DNA of 64,000 nt from Methanobacterium bryantii (GTDB taxonomy: Archaea > Methanobacteriota > Methanobacteria > Methanobacteriales > Methanobacteriaceae): positions 62,001 to 126,000 of the forward strand of contig NZ_LMVM01000012.1 in NCBI RefSeq assembly GCF_002287175.1, read 5' to 3'. Under the pieces are notes generated by a model, which worked only from the letters and a program-made list of their open reading frames with translations, was not told the DNA's origin and ran no database searches. The position numbers and the translations under genes are program-made. Positions 1 to 10,368 of this stretch are shown here, piece by piece. Every line of letters begins with the position of its first letter. The stretch's first letter is position 1.

Positions 1-68
1 AATAAATGATGTATATTAGTTAAAAATTAGTTTTATAGATTAATCATAGCTAATATAATTAACTGATT

Positions 69-983
69 TTATTTAATAACAGACTTTAACAGAGCCATTC
101 TAACAGGTACTCCATAAAATGCCTGCTCAAAGTATCTGCCCTGTGGAGTATTATCAACATCATGCGATATTTCATCGATTCTAGGCAGTGGATGCATTAC
201 AATGGCATCACTTCCCTCTAAAAGCTTGGAAGTGATGGTATAGGCTCCCTTAATTTTCAAATATTCTGCAGGATCAGGGAACCTTTCTTTCTGAATCCTT
301 GTCACGTACAGAACATCTGTCTTATCCAGCACTTCATGGATACTATCAGTTTCGTACACGTCAACTCCACTTTTACTTAAGTCATGGAGAATCTCGTGGG
401 GCATTTTAAGTTCTTTTGGTGATACAAAGCTCACATCAACATCGAACTTTGCAAGTGCGTATGCTAGGGAATGTACCGTCCTTCCATATTTAAGGTCTCC
501 CACAAGTGCAATACGTAAATCATCAATTCTTCCAAGGATTCGTTTCATAGTATAAAGATCAAGCATTGTTTGAGTTGGGTGCTGGCCGGCACCGTCTCCT
601 GCATTTATTACAGGGACGTCAACTATATTCGCAACAAAACGGGCGGTTCCTTCCATATTATGTCTTATAACAAGTGCATCAGAATATTCCCCTACTATCC
701 GCACGGTATCCGTTAAGTTTTCACCCTTCGTTGCAGAACTTGTCCCTGCTTCTGCAAAACCAATTGTGCTGCCGCCTAGACGCTTCATTGCAGCTTCAAA
801 TGAAAGCCTTGTCCTTGTTGATGGTTCATAAAAAAGCATTCCCAGCAGTTTTCCAGACAGCGCATCTGATTTTTTCTTTGATCTAGCGATAGGTTCCATT
901 TCTTCGGCTAGTTTCAGGATATATTCTATATCTTTTCTGTCAAAATCCCTTATTGAAATAATATCTTTTTGATTGAAAGCCAT
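69..983 (-). CDS. pyrB: Aspartate carbamoyltransferase catalytic subunit
   Basis: Catalyses carbamoyl phosphate + aspartate to carbamoyl-aspartate, the committed step of pyrimidine synthesis, in the cytosol. The carbamoyl-phosphate loop STRTRLSFEAA lies near residue 55, and HPLPRIDEIS near residue 263 is the aspartate-side signature. At about 304 residues it is full length for the family. A GTG lies two codons upstream, but the ATG at 983 follows GGTGTG and gives the usual MAFNQKD-like start, so that start is chosen. No pyrI regulatory subunit is adjacent. It is transcribed away from trmI across a gap that holds a hairpin array. Family assignment is secure; the exact start is less so. Confidence 0.96.
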   Translation of the reverse strand: MAFNQKDIISIRDFDRKDIEYILKLAEEMEPIARSKKKSDALSGKLLGMLFYEPSTRTRLSFEAAMKRLGGSTIGFAEAGTSSATKGENLTDTVRIVGEYSDALVIRHNMEGTARFVANIVDVPVINAGDGAGQHPTQTMLDLYTMKRILGRIDDLRIALVGDLKYGRTVHSLAYALAKFDVDVSFVSPKELKMPHEILHDLSKSGVDVYETDSIHEVLDKTDVLYVTRIQKERFPDPAEYLKIKGAYTITSKLLEGSDAIVMHPLPRIDEISHDVDNTPQGRYFEQAFYGVPVRMALLKSVIK

Positions 984-1186
984 AAACACACCATAACTGA
1001 ACTTTTAAGATTATTCGTAGTGATTTTAAGTTTATTGATTAATTTGAGAATCTAATTAAAATATTCTTATTTTCTTTAGATTCTAATCATATTTTAAGTT
1101 TATAGTGAATGACGTTACTTTTTAAACTTTTGACAGTAATTGATTAAATGCTTTAAATTAAGGAAAATATCTAATTTTTCCGAACA

Positions 1187-1323
1187 TTCGAAATTTTAAA
1201 AAATTTTCGAAAGTTCTCAAACACGATGTGTTTGGAACCTCAAAACTTTTGTTAACAAAAATTTTTGATGGTTGAAGAAAATCCTAAAGGATTTTTTGAA
1301 CCCAAAAATCTCTGATTTTTGGG
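1187..1323. repeat. Short-hairpin array A
   Basis: The gap between trmI and pyrB holds several perfect short inverted repeats. CAAACAC-GAT-GTGTTTG is at 1218-1234 and is extended by GTTC/GAAC on the outside (1213-1238). TTTTGTTAACAAAA is near 1247-1260. AAAATCC-TAAA-GGATTTT is at 1278-1295. CCCAAAAATC-TCT-GATTTTTGGG is at 1301-1323. A degenerate TTCGAAA...TTTCGAA pair is near 1187-1211. No protein-coding frame fits. The same hairpin style recurs in at least seven other gaps of this window. Function is unknown; bidirectional terminator activity is possible. Confidence 0.8.
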
Positions 1324-1380
1324 AGATTAAAGCACATAAACAAATTATCTTACTAAATATTGGTCATTCATTATATTATA

Positions 1381-2109
1381 CTACAAATTCCTTGCAAATG
1401 TCAGGTAACCCGTATGGCCCACAGCCCTTGTTTTAGGTCTAGTTCCCTTAGCCTTTACTTCAATTTCGCGTAAATTACATTCAACAGTATTTAGATCTGA
1501 AAAACCGAATTTTTTAAGCACTTTATGAAGTATTTGGACCTGTTCAATGTAAGGAGCATAAGTCGCAATATAACCTCCGGTTTTAAGAGCCTCTTTGGCA
1601 TGTTCTACAACATCCCACGGCCTTGGCAAATCCAAAAATATTACGTCAACATCTTTTTCTTCGATTCCTTCAGTGATATCTTTGCATTTAATATGCACGT
1701 TTTCAAGGCCAAAATTCTCCACGTTACGCTTTGCAATTTCTGTAAAATCTTCACGGATCTCGTACGAGTTCACTTTACCTTCTTTTCCCACGATATTTCC
1801 GAAATGCAGCGCAGTGGCTCCGGCTCCAGTCCCGGCATCAATTACCCTGTCGCCAGAACCCATACCTGTAAATGCTGTTATAATTCCTATATCTTTAGAT
1901 AAAATTATTGAACATTTTCTTTCCATTAAATCAATATAATCATTGATATTTGCCTTTAAAACTTTAAATTCATGACCTAAATGAGTTTTAAGGATATCTC
2001 CAGGTTTACCATTTTCCATATCCTCTTTTGTTATGAAACCAAAGTTAGTGTGAAATTCTTCATCCCGGGCAATGTATTTCTTGCCCCTTTCATCCATTAA
2101 AATGCGCAA
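1381..2109 (-). CDS. trmI: tRNA (adenine-N1)-methyltransferase, TrmI family
   Basis: Class I SAM-dependent methyltransferase that makes m1A at position 57/58 of archaeal tRNA. The N-terminal beta domain (about 1-75) is followed by the SAM motif DAGTGAGATALHFG near residue 93, acidic motif YEIRED near 117, and the catalytic-loop signature FLDLPRPWDVV near 158. The C-terminal KAKGTRPKTRAVGHTGYL is typical of the family. A GTG lies three codons upstream, but GGAGTGAAAATA is spaced correctly for the TTG at 2109, so that start is preferred. Length (about 242 aa) is normal. It stands alone between hef and the hairpin array. Confidence 0.93.
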   Translation of the reverse strand: MRILMDERGKKYIARDEEFHTNFGFITKEDMENGKPGDILKTHLGHEFKVLKANINDYIDLMERKCSIILSKDIGIITAFTGMGSGDRVIDAGTGAGATALHFGNIVGKEGKVNSYEIREDFTEIAKRNVENFGLENVHIKCKDITEGIEEKDVDVIFLDLPRPWDVVEHAKEALKTGGYIATYAPYIEQVQILHKVLKKFGFSDLNTVECNLREIEVKAKGTRPKTRAVGHTGYLTFARNL

Positions 2110-2355
2110 TATTTTCACTCCTCATGTTTAATAATATGTATTTTGAATTTAATTTAAGTTGATAATTAATTGCTTGATATTTGATTATCCTTACCATTTA
2201 AACTAAAGTAAATAGCACTATTTGATCATGTATCTATTTAAAGTAACATTAACTCCTATTTTTCAGCTTGTCTACTTTATAATGGTAGTTCAGCGTATTT
2301 TTAATCTTTTAAATAATATTTATTTTATATTTCTATTTATATTATTTTGTGAGAC

Positions 2356-4629
2356 TTATTTTTCTGATTCATCAACTTCTATGAGCTTTTTAGTTTTATT
2401 TTCGCTGATTTTTCTAAAACCTGAACTCACCACGTCAACTATACTTTTTGCTATTTTATCTCCAATTCCTTCCACTGATTTAAGTTCTCCCTGTGATGCA
2501 TTAATGATATTTTTCACAGAACCGAATTCATTGAGCAGTTTTTTAGCAGTAACTGGACCAATATTTGGCAGTGACTCTACAATGTACAGCTGCTGTTCGT
2601 ATAATGTAAGTGGTTTTTTCTCAGTTCTGACCTGTACAGGTGATTTGTCCTGTATTTGTTCCCTTATAGCTATTCTTAAAATCATTGCTGCAGTATCTTC
2701 TTCAGACCGGGTTGGAATTATCGGAATACCAAAATCAACAGCTATAGATGATAGAGCTCCTCTTATTGCATTTGGATTAAGAAGGGAAGAATACAGATCA
2801 TCTCCTTCCAGTATAATTACAGGCTTTCTGAAGTTTTCCACCAGTTCCTTTGCTTGTTTATACAGCCTCTTGTCAATAATTGAGCCTACAAAGTCTTTTG
2901 CAGTTTTTCGCTCGATTCCAACTTCACTACTTACCTGATAATCTGCTACAGGAAGTGCTTTTACTTCAATAACTGCTTCTAATTTATCAAGTTCACGTAA
3001 AACCCTGGAATTACCTTCTCTTGAATCTGCGTATATTAAAGGTTTTATAACCTTTTCTCCATCTTTTTCTTCTACTCTAGGAAGCATTTTTACAATTTCA
3101 TTTGGGGCTATATTTCGCTTAACCCTCTTTGACAACTGTTTTTTCATCCTGGCTTCTTTATTAATACTTGTCCAGTAATAAGCCTCATCTCTAGTACCTT
3201 TAGTAATTAAAATATACATCTTACCTTTATTTTTCCTTCCAGTCCTTCCACGGCGTTGTATCATCCTTATTTCTGATGGGACGGGTTCATAAAGGATTAC
3301 AAGGTCCACTGCAGGTATATCTATACCTTCCTCGGCAACACTTGTAGAGATTAAAACATCATAAACACCCATTTTAAAAGCTTTGATTACTTCTTTCTGT
3401 TTTTTCTGGGTTAATCCTTTTTCACCTTCTTTTGAAGCCTGGCCGAAGAATTTTACTGCATTAATTCCTTCTTCCCCACATTTTTCATATATTCGATCTA
3501 CTGTATCTCTAAACTGTGTGAAAACGATTATTTTAGAATCTTTGTTATTTTTAATCTCTTTTTTTAGAATATCTGCCAGTAATTGAAGTTTTGGGTGTTC
3601 AATTCCATTTTCATGCGCTTTCTTGGTGAGGCGAATTGCGTTTGAAAAATTTTCATCCATGAGAAGGCCTTTAGCAGCTTTTGTCCTTTTCTTTTTAAGC
3701 CTGTCAAAGTACTTGTCAAGTGTGTTTATTCCCTGAGTTTCCAGGAGTTCAGCGGCGTGCATTGCATTTATAACTGCAGTTAGTACTGAAACTGCATAAT
3801 AACATTTTTTAGGTGGATTAGAACTCTGTGCAATCCTTTTCTGGGCAGCCCCTTTAGCTATTAAAACATCCTTTTTACCCATATTCACGGACTTTATAAC
3901 GCCCATTTTCTTAAGCGTATTCAGTCTTGCCTTTAAGGTGGTGTCAATATATTTTTTTATTTCTTTGAGCTCTTCTGTAAGCTCAGTCTTTATCCATTTG
4001 ACTTCAACTGGGTTAAAGTACGGTGCAACGTCTGGATCTTCTTCGCTTTTAATGATCACTTCATTTATAAAGAGATTTTCGCATACTTCATTAATTTTAT
4101 CTTCAACAGACCCTGGAGAAGCTGTAAGTCCAAGCACCAATGGATGTTTGCTTTGCTGCAGGTATTTACCTGCTAAATAAACGTAAGAATAAGATCCAAC
4201 TCCCCTGTGGCATTCATCAAATACGACCAGTGAAACGTTTTCCATGGAATATCTGGATGATATCAAGTCAGATTCTATAGTTTGGGGGGTTGCACATATG
4301 ACTTGATGATCGTTCCATCTTTTAATTCTCTCTTCTGGCTTCACATCACCAGTTAAAGATGTTGCTGGAATATTTAAAAATTCCCTGAAGCTTTCCTCGT
4401 GCTGGACAACGAGGGGCTTGCTTGGGGCAAGAATAAGAACTTTTGAACCCTTAAAATTTTTGATCCGCTCTGCTCCAACTAAAACTGCTACTATTGTCTT
4501 TCCAAGTGCTGTAGGTGCTACTATCATTGTGTTTCCTTTTTTAAGCACGTCTGCAGCTAGAAGTTGTTGATAAAGTCGTGATTCTATTTTTTGATCTTTG
4601 ATTAGGGGGTGTTCTATCCACTTTTGCAT
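2356..4629 (-). CDS. hef: Hef: fork-specific helicase-nuclease (XPF/FANCM-like)
   Basis: Archaeal Hef joins an SF2 helicase to an XPF-type nuclease and processes stalled replication forks. The helicase half shows Walker A APTALGKT near residue 39, motif II DECH near 140, TASPGS, and motif VI QRRGRTGRKNKG. The last 220 or so residues hold the ERKTAKDFVGSI nuclease signature and a tandem helix-hairpin-helix (LPNIGPVTAKKLLNEFG, VEGIGDKIAKSIV). The frame is open from a TTG at 4665; the ATG at 4629 gives the family-typical start (MQKWIEHPLI) and is used here, with no clear ribosome site. At 757 aa it is full length. Both active centres look intact. Confidence 0.95.
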   Translation of the reverse strand: MQKWIEHPLIKDQKIESRLYQQLLAADVLKKGNTMIVAPTALGKTIVAVLVGAERIKNFKGSKVLILAPSKPLVVQHEESFREFLNIPATSLTGDVKPEERIKRWNDHQVICATPQTIESDLISSRYSMENVSLVVFDECHRGVGSYSYVYLAGKYLQQSKHPLVLGLTASPGSVEDKINEVCENLFINEVIIKSEEDPDVAPYFNPVEVKWIKTELTEELKEIKKYIDTTLKARLNTLKKMGVIKSVNMGKKDVLIAKGAAQKRIAQSSNPPKKCYYAVSVLTAVINAMHAAELLETQGINTLDKYFDRLKKKRTKAAKGLLMDENFSNAIRLTKKAHENGIEHPKLQLLADILKKEIKNNKDSKIIVFTQFRDTVDRIYEKCGEEGINAVKFFGQASKEGEKGLTQKKQKEVIKAFKMGVYDVLISTSVAEEGIDIPAVDLVILYEPVPSEIRMIQRRGRTGRKNKGKMYILITKGTRDEAYYWTSINKEARMKKQLSKRVKRNIAPNEIVKMLPRVEEKDGEKVIKPLIYADSREGNSRVLRELDKLEAVIEVKALPVADYQVSSEVGIERKTAKDFVGSIIDKRLYKQAKELVENFRKPVIILEGDDLYSSLLNPNAIRGALSSIAVDFGIPIIPTRSEEDTAAMILRIAIREQIQDKSPVQVRTEKKPLTLYEQQLYIVESLPNIGPVTAKKLLNEFGSVKNIINASQGELKSVEGIGDKIAKSIVDVVSSGFRKISENKTKKLIEVDESEK

Positions 4630-4879
4630 GTTTTTATATTGGGCATGCTCATATAAAAAGTTCAATTTTAAATTGGATATATGAGATTGAAATATTAATT
4701 TAATTCATTTAAATCCCGAAATTAGGATCTTGAGCAATTTAAATATATAATTAAGCTATTATGTCCTTTTAATACTTCAAAAAAGAAAACTTTTTACACC
4801 GAAAGTATGATTCATAATTAAATAAGATATAAATAATTCAAAGCGCTGTTACATTATCTAATTTACTTGGGGGAGTTTT

Positions 4880-5752
4880 ATGGATATAGGGGATTATTAT
4901 TCAAAATCGATTGAAAGTTTTAGGAGAAATTGGAAAATAACTGTACCTTCGATAGTAGCTTCAATATTAACTGTATTATTATTTACTGTGGGCTTTTTTG
5001 GGGTAATGGCAACTTTATCGCCTAATTTAAGCATTATGTGGAATTTCAAATTATCTATATTCTCTCAAATTAATTTAAATACCCTGCTTACAGCTGGCAT
5101 GATTCTACTAATCATTGAAATATTGATATTTGTTATAAATGCATTTAGAACTGCTGCTACGGTTGGAATGGCTAAACAAATAATAATGGACAGCTCTGCA
5201 AGTCTTGATATTGCATGGAAAGATGGAATAAAATATTTCCCCAAAATATTCGTGGTTTCACTTATAAAGATGATTTTGATGGTTATAGTGGCTATACCTC
5301 TAATTTTAAGCTTTTATTTGCTTTTTAATAACATGATACTAGGCGGAATTTCACTGCTTTTAGCCGGTTCGCTGATATTCTTCACTGGTTATATCTTAAT
5401 TTCATTGATATTCTTTGTATTTAACCAGTCAATAGTTGTAGGTCAAAAATCAGTTATAGGCTCAATTAAAGACAGCTACAATATATTCTGGAATAATAAA
5501 CTCACCGTATTCCTTGTCGCGTTAATTAATGGTGTTATTTCACTGGTAATAGGTTTTATACTGGGAATTATTTTTACACCTTTAGCTGTGGTAGCTGGTC
5601 CGCTTGCAACCCAGATTTCAGGGCTTTTGGTAAGTATCATACTTGTCCCTTATTTTGCCCTGGTGATGACTTACATGTACATGGAATTAAAAATGGGTTT
5701 CCAGTGGATTAACGGTGATATAAAGGATCATATAGTGTCAACTGAAAAATAA
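4880..5752 (+). CDS. DUF4013-like polytopic membrane protein
   Basis: A 290-residue integral membrane protein with about six hydrophobic segments (near 20-45, 60-90, 120-150, 155-185, 205-235 and 245-270) and a soluble-looking MDIGDYYSKSIESFRRNW start that resembles DUF4013 proteins. The start is supported by GGGGGAG seven bases upstream. No catalytic motif is visible and the function is unknown. It stands alone, divergent from hef and convergent with the aconitase X gene. Family name is from recall of the N-terminal pattern, so moderately sure. Confidence 0.7.
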   Translation: MDIGDYYSKSIESFRRNWKITVPSIVASILTVLLFTVGFFGVMATLSPNLSIMWNFKLSIFSQINLNTLLTAGMILLIIEILIFVINAFRTAATVGMAKQIIMDSSASLDIAWKDGIKYFPKIFVVSLIKMILMVIVAIPLILSFYLLFNNMILGGISLLLAGSLIFFTGYILISLIFFVFNQSIVVGQKSVIGSIKDSYNIFWNNKLTVFLVALINGVISLVIGFILGIIFTPLAVVAGPLATQISGLLVSIILVPYFALVMTYMYMELKMGFQWINGDIKDHIVSTEK

Positions 5753-5794
5753 GAAGTTTAAAAATGGTAAAAATGAGAAATAGATATAATTTGT

Positions 5795-5839
5795 TTATTT
5801 ATCAACAATTAGGTTTTCAAAACCATTGAAAACAATATT
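5795..5839 (-). pseudogene. Remnant copy of the aconitase X 3' end
   Basis: Read leftward, this short stretch encodes NIVFNGFENLIVDK followed by TAA. It closely resembles the true C-terminus of the neighbouring gene, DVVFDELENMIVEK then stop, about 90 bp away. Similarity fades upstream of these 14 codons. It looks like a decayed duplication of the gene tail, or the tail left behind when a second copy was lost. Confidence 0.6.
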
Positions 5840-5884
5840 GTTTATTTCTTAAATTAAATTTTGAAAATCGGCAAACATCATTAT

Positions 5885-7072
5885 CTATTTTTCGACAATC
5901 ATGTTCTCTAATTCATCGAAAACAACATCTAAGCCGCACATACTCGGCACGTAATTCGCTGCTTTAGCGGAATCTACTCCGATGACATCGAATCCAAGTT
6001 CTTCAATTGGTGCAACTACCATACATGTGTCGCATACCATTTTTCCGCCGGCTTTTTCAATCATGTCAGTGTAGCCCATCCTGTCGGCGGCTGCTTTAAC
6101 TGAAATTGATGTGCAAACCCATAACTCGTTTTGAAGCTCTTTCCCAGCCACTTTCTCTGCAATAGTCTTAATTTCTTCGATGGATGCATGCGGACAGCCT
6201 AAACATATTAAATCTGGTTTTTTACTGCTTGTTGAAAGTTTTTCTTTTGCTTCGTTGATTTCTTGTCTGCCAATGCTGATTTTTTCCAGATCACTGTTTT
6301 CGAGTCCTTCAAGTGCAAACTTGTATTCTGGAGTTAAATTTTCAACATGGTAAAGTGCAACGGCGCCTGATGAAGCAAGTGCAGCACCTAAACTTTTCAA
6401 GTTATCTCTTTTTGAGCTGTTTTTAAATTTAAAATAAGGAACTCCATCACCTACAGCTTTCCCAATAATGTAACCAATAGCACCGTAATCTGTTCCCTTA
6501 ATTTTAGTATCAAGTTCAACAATTAAATTAGCTTTCCTTTCTTCGTCGAGATGGTAACCATATTCTGGGGTTTTTCCACAGATTGCAGCCGAAAGTGCTC
6601 CGGGTCCGCCTTCCCTGTTTGTTTTAGCACCGATTACTGAGTTTACATATGCTACAGCAGATGATTCGGACCATGCGATGTGATCTCCGATCATAGGAAC
6701 GTTTCCGACAAGATAAGGAGTACATGTGCATGTGGTGGTTATATCCATCTTCCTGTAGGCTTCAATTATCTTTAACTGCCATTTTGTAAATTCACCACTA
6801 AATCCAAGGTCTTTTCTATCGAGGTCGACACCAGCAGGGTTCAGGGTTGATGGGACTATGACTTTTGCGTCATGGGCCATGTCCTCTAAAAATTCTAAAC
6901 CGGCGTCTCCAATTGTTTTATATGAAACTCCGGATATCTGTGCTGATGTTATGTTCACCAGTTTTTCAGCGTTGTATATATCACCTAAGGCGACTAATAT
7001 TTCCATACTTTTTTGAACTGAAGACCCGTATTCGCCTTCGAGCATTTTTTCTTCTTGGGGTGTAAGGTACAT
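5885..7072 (-). CDS. Aconitase X catalytic subunit, probable phosphomevalonate dehydratase large subunit
   Basis: DUF521/aconitase X large subunit (395 aa). In archaea the two-subunit enzyme dehydrates 5-phosphomevalonate to trans-anhydromevalonate 5-phosphate in the modified mevalonate pathway for isoprenoid lipids; bacterial relatives act on hydroxyproline. Candidate Fe-S cysteines are in TTCTCTPYL (near 115), LICLGCPHASIEE (near 290) and GKMVCDTCMVVAP (near 343). The start MYLTPQEEKMLEGEYG at 7072 is chosen over a GTG three codons upstream. The small subunit (DUF126) is not in the window. Substrate is assigned from the archaeal setting, not from the sequence alone. Confidence 0.88.
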   Translation of the reverse strand: MYLTPQEEKMLEGEYGSSVQKSMEILVALGDIYNAEKLVNITSAQISGVSYKTIGDAGLEFLEDMAHDAKVIVPSTLNPAGVDLDRKDLGFSGEFTKWQLKIIEAYRKMDITTTCTCTPYLVGNVPMIGDHIAWSESSAVAYVNSVIGAKTNREGGPGALSAAICGKTPEYGYHLDEERKANLIVELDTKIKGTDYGAIGYIIGKAVGDGVPYFKFKNSSKRDNLKSLGAALASSGAVALYHVENLTPEYKFALEGLENSDLEKISIGRQEINEAKEKLSTSSKKPDLICLGCPHASIEEIKTIAEKVAGKELQNELWVCTSISVKAAADRMGYTDMIEKAGGKMVCDTCMVVAPIEELGFDVIGVDSAKAANYVPSMCGLDVVFDELENMIVEK

Positions 7073-7097
7073 AAAAATCACTAAAATTTTTAATTTA

Positions 7098-7118
7098 TTA
7101 GCTTCCAGTTGAAGCTAA
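7098..7118. promoter_or_regulatory. Perfect inverted repeat upstream of aconitase X gene
   Basis: TTAGCTTC-CAGTT-GAAGCTAA forms an 8-bp perfect inverted repeat 26 bases upstream of the aconitase X start. It lies where a promoter or short leader would be, so an operator or leader hairpin is possible. No regulator is known. Confidence 0.45.
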
Positions 7119-8704
7119 ATTGGTGTATTTTTTATATTTAATATCTTCAAGATTTATTTTGAATTTATTTTTATATTCATTTTAATTTAATTTATATTTA
7201 CCCGGATCAAAAATAGTAATTTATTTTGTATGTTTTATTGACAAACTGCTTGATAATGAATTTTAATGGATAAAATGTTGAAAGTACTTGGAATAAATCA
7301 ATGGGATGTATTAAAGCAAATTAACAAAATAGAAAATGAGAATTTAAGTTAGAACTGATTTAAAATAAGAAAAAAATTCATTGACGGATCTGAGTCCCAA
7401 CTATCTCATCAACGATATCAGTGAAATTATCCATATCTTTAAAAGGTACCACTGCACCTGCAGCGATATTATGGCCTCCGCCAGCTCCATTGAAGCTTTT
7501 AGCAGCTTCCCCAAGGGCATAACCTAGGTTCACGCCTTTTCTAATGAGGTCCATGCTGGTCCTCCCAGATATTTTTATGATATTGTCCATCTTTGATATG
7601 GCAATCACTGGCTTATTCGGGTTTAAAATTTCAAGTTCAAGTCCAATACTCGATATTGTACCCATTAAACTTTTCCGGGCTTTGTCTTCAGTGTAAATAT
7701 ATTGAATATTATCTAATTGAACTGATCCCTCTTTTTTAATCCAGTCTATGCCTTTAACCAGGTTGTCTCTGTATTTTTTAGCAAATGTTATACCTTCTTC
7801 AAGAGCATTCTCTCTTTCCCCAATGCAAATGCTCAGTCCGACACCGTACTTTTTATTTTTACCGCAGGCATCAAGGATCCTTGAATAATCTTCGATATTT
7901 CGTAAAGCGGGAGTTTCACGTGGTATGCTGTAAACTTTGTCAAATATTTTAGGGGTTATCTTGATGAGTTCTTCTTTTAACAGGTCCTTCTCTTCCTCTG
8001 CTAAATCATCAAACTTAATCCCGTAAGATAATCCTCTCTCTTCCAGGAATGCTTTAGTTCCTTCAGGATCTCCAGAAATACCCTTTAAAGCAGGGTTAAA
8101 AGTATATGAAAGCGCTTTATAAAGTGGTTCTTCCTTTTTATAGGTTATTTTAAGGTCTTCATGTTCTTCGATTACACCAGCATTTAGACCTTCATCAAGC
8201 ATCATCTTGTTGACGCCTATGATCTCTTCACTGCACTGCATATCTCCGTAAGCACCGGCCAATGCAAGCCCTGTAAGCTCTACATTGTCCATTCCGCGGA
8301 CGGTTAAATAAGAAACTCCTGAAGCACTTACGTCTCTTGTTCCGTCCATTCCAAAGAGATGGGGATTTACATGAATTAAATTTTCGTATTCCTTGTCTTG
8401 ATCACCTAACACCTGATGATGGTCGGCAATTATGGAATCCGCTTTTAATTTACCTATAAGATCAGGGTATGCACTACCCATATCACAGAAAACGAATAGT
8501 TTGTACCGTTCGTTCCTTAATTTTCTTACAAACTCTTCTTTGAGTCTTGGAACTATTGTGACATGGAATTTACCGCCTTGTTTGGAAATTGCATTACACA
8601 TTACTCCTGCAGCGGACAATCCATCAGAATCATTGTGTGAGATTACTCTCACAACATGATCCTTTTTAATGTGCTCCTTTAAAATGGAGCAGGCTTCTTC
8701 AGCT

Positions 8705-9106
<402 letters not shown>

Positions 9107-9159
9107 TAAAATCACCTCTAATTTTTAAGTTAAATTAGCTTAATTGAATTTTCAAATAG

Positions 9160-9729
9160 TCAGTCCTCTGCAGCATGTTCATTTAGCCATGATGCAAATT
9201 TTTCAAGTGACCTTCTCCTGTGAGAAAATTCATTTTTTTCATCTGTTGTAAGCTCTCCAAAGGTCTTATCATATCCTTCTGGAATAAAAAGCGGATCGTA
9301 AGCAAATCCATTATTGCCCCGCTCTTCGTATGCAATATGTCCTGGAACAGCGCCTAAAAAAACCTCGGGCTCGGTTTTGGGTGTGCAGTAGCCAATAACC
9401 GACCTGAATTCGGCGTATCTGTCTTTAACATCATTCATGAGCTTTAAAATGCCTTCATTACCAAGTGTTTCCTGCACGTAGGACGAATAAGTCCCTGGAA
9501 ACCAGTTTAAGGCTTTTATAAAAAGACCAGCATCTTCTACTATTGCAGGTCCTTCTAGTTTGCTTGCAGCATACTCTGCACCAAATTTGGCCACATCAAC
9601 CAGCTCTCCCTGCACTTCAGGGTAGCCTAGATCTGTATGTTCAAGCTCTATGCCAAAATTTTCAAAAATTCCTTTGGCTTCTTTAACTTTGTGTTTGTTA
9701 CCAGTTATAAAGTTTATGACTTTGACCAT
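9160..9729 (-). CDS. XTP/dITP pyrophosphatase (HAM1/RdgB)
   Basis: House-cleaning nucleotidase that hydrolyses XTP, dITP and ITP to monophosphates. Signatures are FITGNKHKVKEAK at the N-terminus, the catalytic VEDAGLFIKALNWFPGTYS near 65, GFAYDPLFIPEGYDKTFGEL near 140 and the C-terminal FSHRRRSLEKFASW. GGTGG precedes the ATG. Full length at 189 aa. It lies 53 bp upstream of rps15 on the same strand and probably belongs to the kae1-HAM1-rps15-recJ transcription unit. Confidence 0.95.
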   Translation of the reverse strand: MVKVINFITGNKHKVKEAKGIFENFGIELEHTDLGYPEVQGELVDVAKFGAEYAASKLEGPAIVEDAGLFIKALNWFPGTYSSYVQETLGNEGILKLMNDVKDRYAEFRSVIGYCTPKTEPEVFLGAVPGHIAYEERGNNGFAYDPLFIPEGYDKTFGELTTDEKNEFSHRRRSLEKFASWLNEHAAED

Positions 9730-9856
9730 TTTTTACCATTCCACCTGAAAACTGATCCTGTGAATGTTTTCTATTTCTTTGATAATTAAATTTAACAAAT
9801 CAATATAAAATTCTAAAACCTGTTAGAAAGAAAGTCACAAAAGTTTGAATAAATCA

Positions 9857-10322
9857 TTATTCTGGATTATAGCGTAAATTTTTCCTTTTCTTCTGCTTAT
9901 CATACAGTTCAGTTTGCACCAGATTCGCAACTTTTTTATGGCTGCCACTGTAGGCATCCCAAACTGAAATACACCATTTATGGATCATTTCATCTCTTTC
10001 AGGGCCTCGTGGAGCATCAAGAACATCATAAACTGTAATATTCCCTCTGAATGTAGGTAAATCAAATTTTGGCCATTCTTTTCTATGCTTTGCCAGTTTA
10101 ACATGTGCTATTTGCACTTCTCTTCCTGAAAAGTTTTTTTTCTACATGCAGATAAAGGCCAATAAGAGCAAAGGCAAGACCAATAGGTTTAGTATTTTCA
10201 TCAGCGTATTGGGCTCCAAATGCATCAACAGCATGTTGATGAATGAACGAAGGATCGGGATGAGCTTGTGTGTAACAGGAAAGCTTGTAGAACATCTCCT
10301 GTTCAGTTTTCTCTGATTTCAT
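9857..10322 (-). pseudogene. DUF5946 protein, frameshifted
   Basis: Two overlapping frames together match one DUF5946-like protein. The N-terminal half has CYTQAHPDPSFIHQHAVDAFGAQYADENTKP-like sequence (74 codons), and the second frame resumes with VQIAHVKLAKHRKEWPKFDLP and ends at 9857. The break is an 8-T run on the plus strand (10134-10141; 8 A's in the gene). Removing one A joins the halves as VEKNFSGREVQ, the wording expected of the family. So this is a one-base insertion: sequencing error, slippage-based switching, or recent decay. It sits inside the kae1-HAM1 neighbourhood. The molecular function of DUF5946 is unknown. Confidence 0.82.
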
Positions 10323-10368
10323 AGTCGTATTCCGTTATCTGGTTATATTTTGCTATGTGAGTTTATAA

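Noticed and set aside
2222..2938. 238-codon plus-strand frame
   Set aside because: It is the shadow of hef on the opposite strand; the hef protein motifs are unequivocal.
7266..7352. 28-codon frame MDKMLKVLGINQWDVLKQ...
   Set aside because: Plausible amphipathic peptide but too short and without a ribosome site to support.
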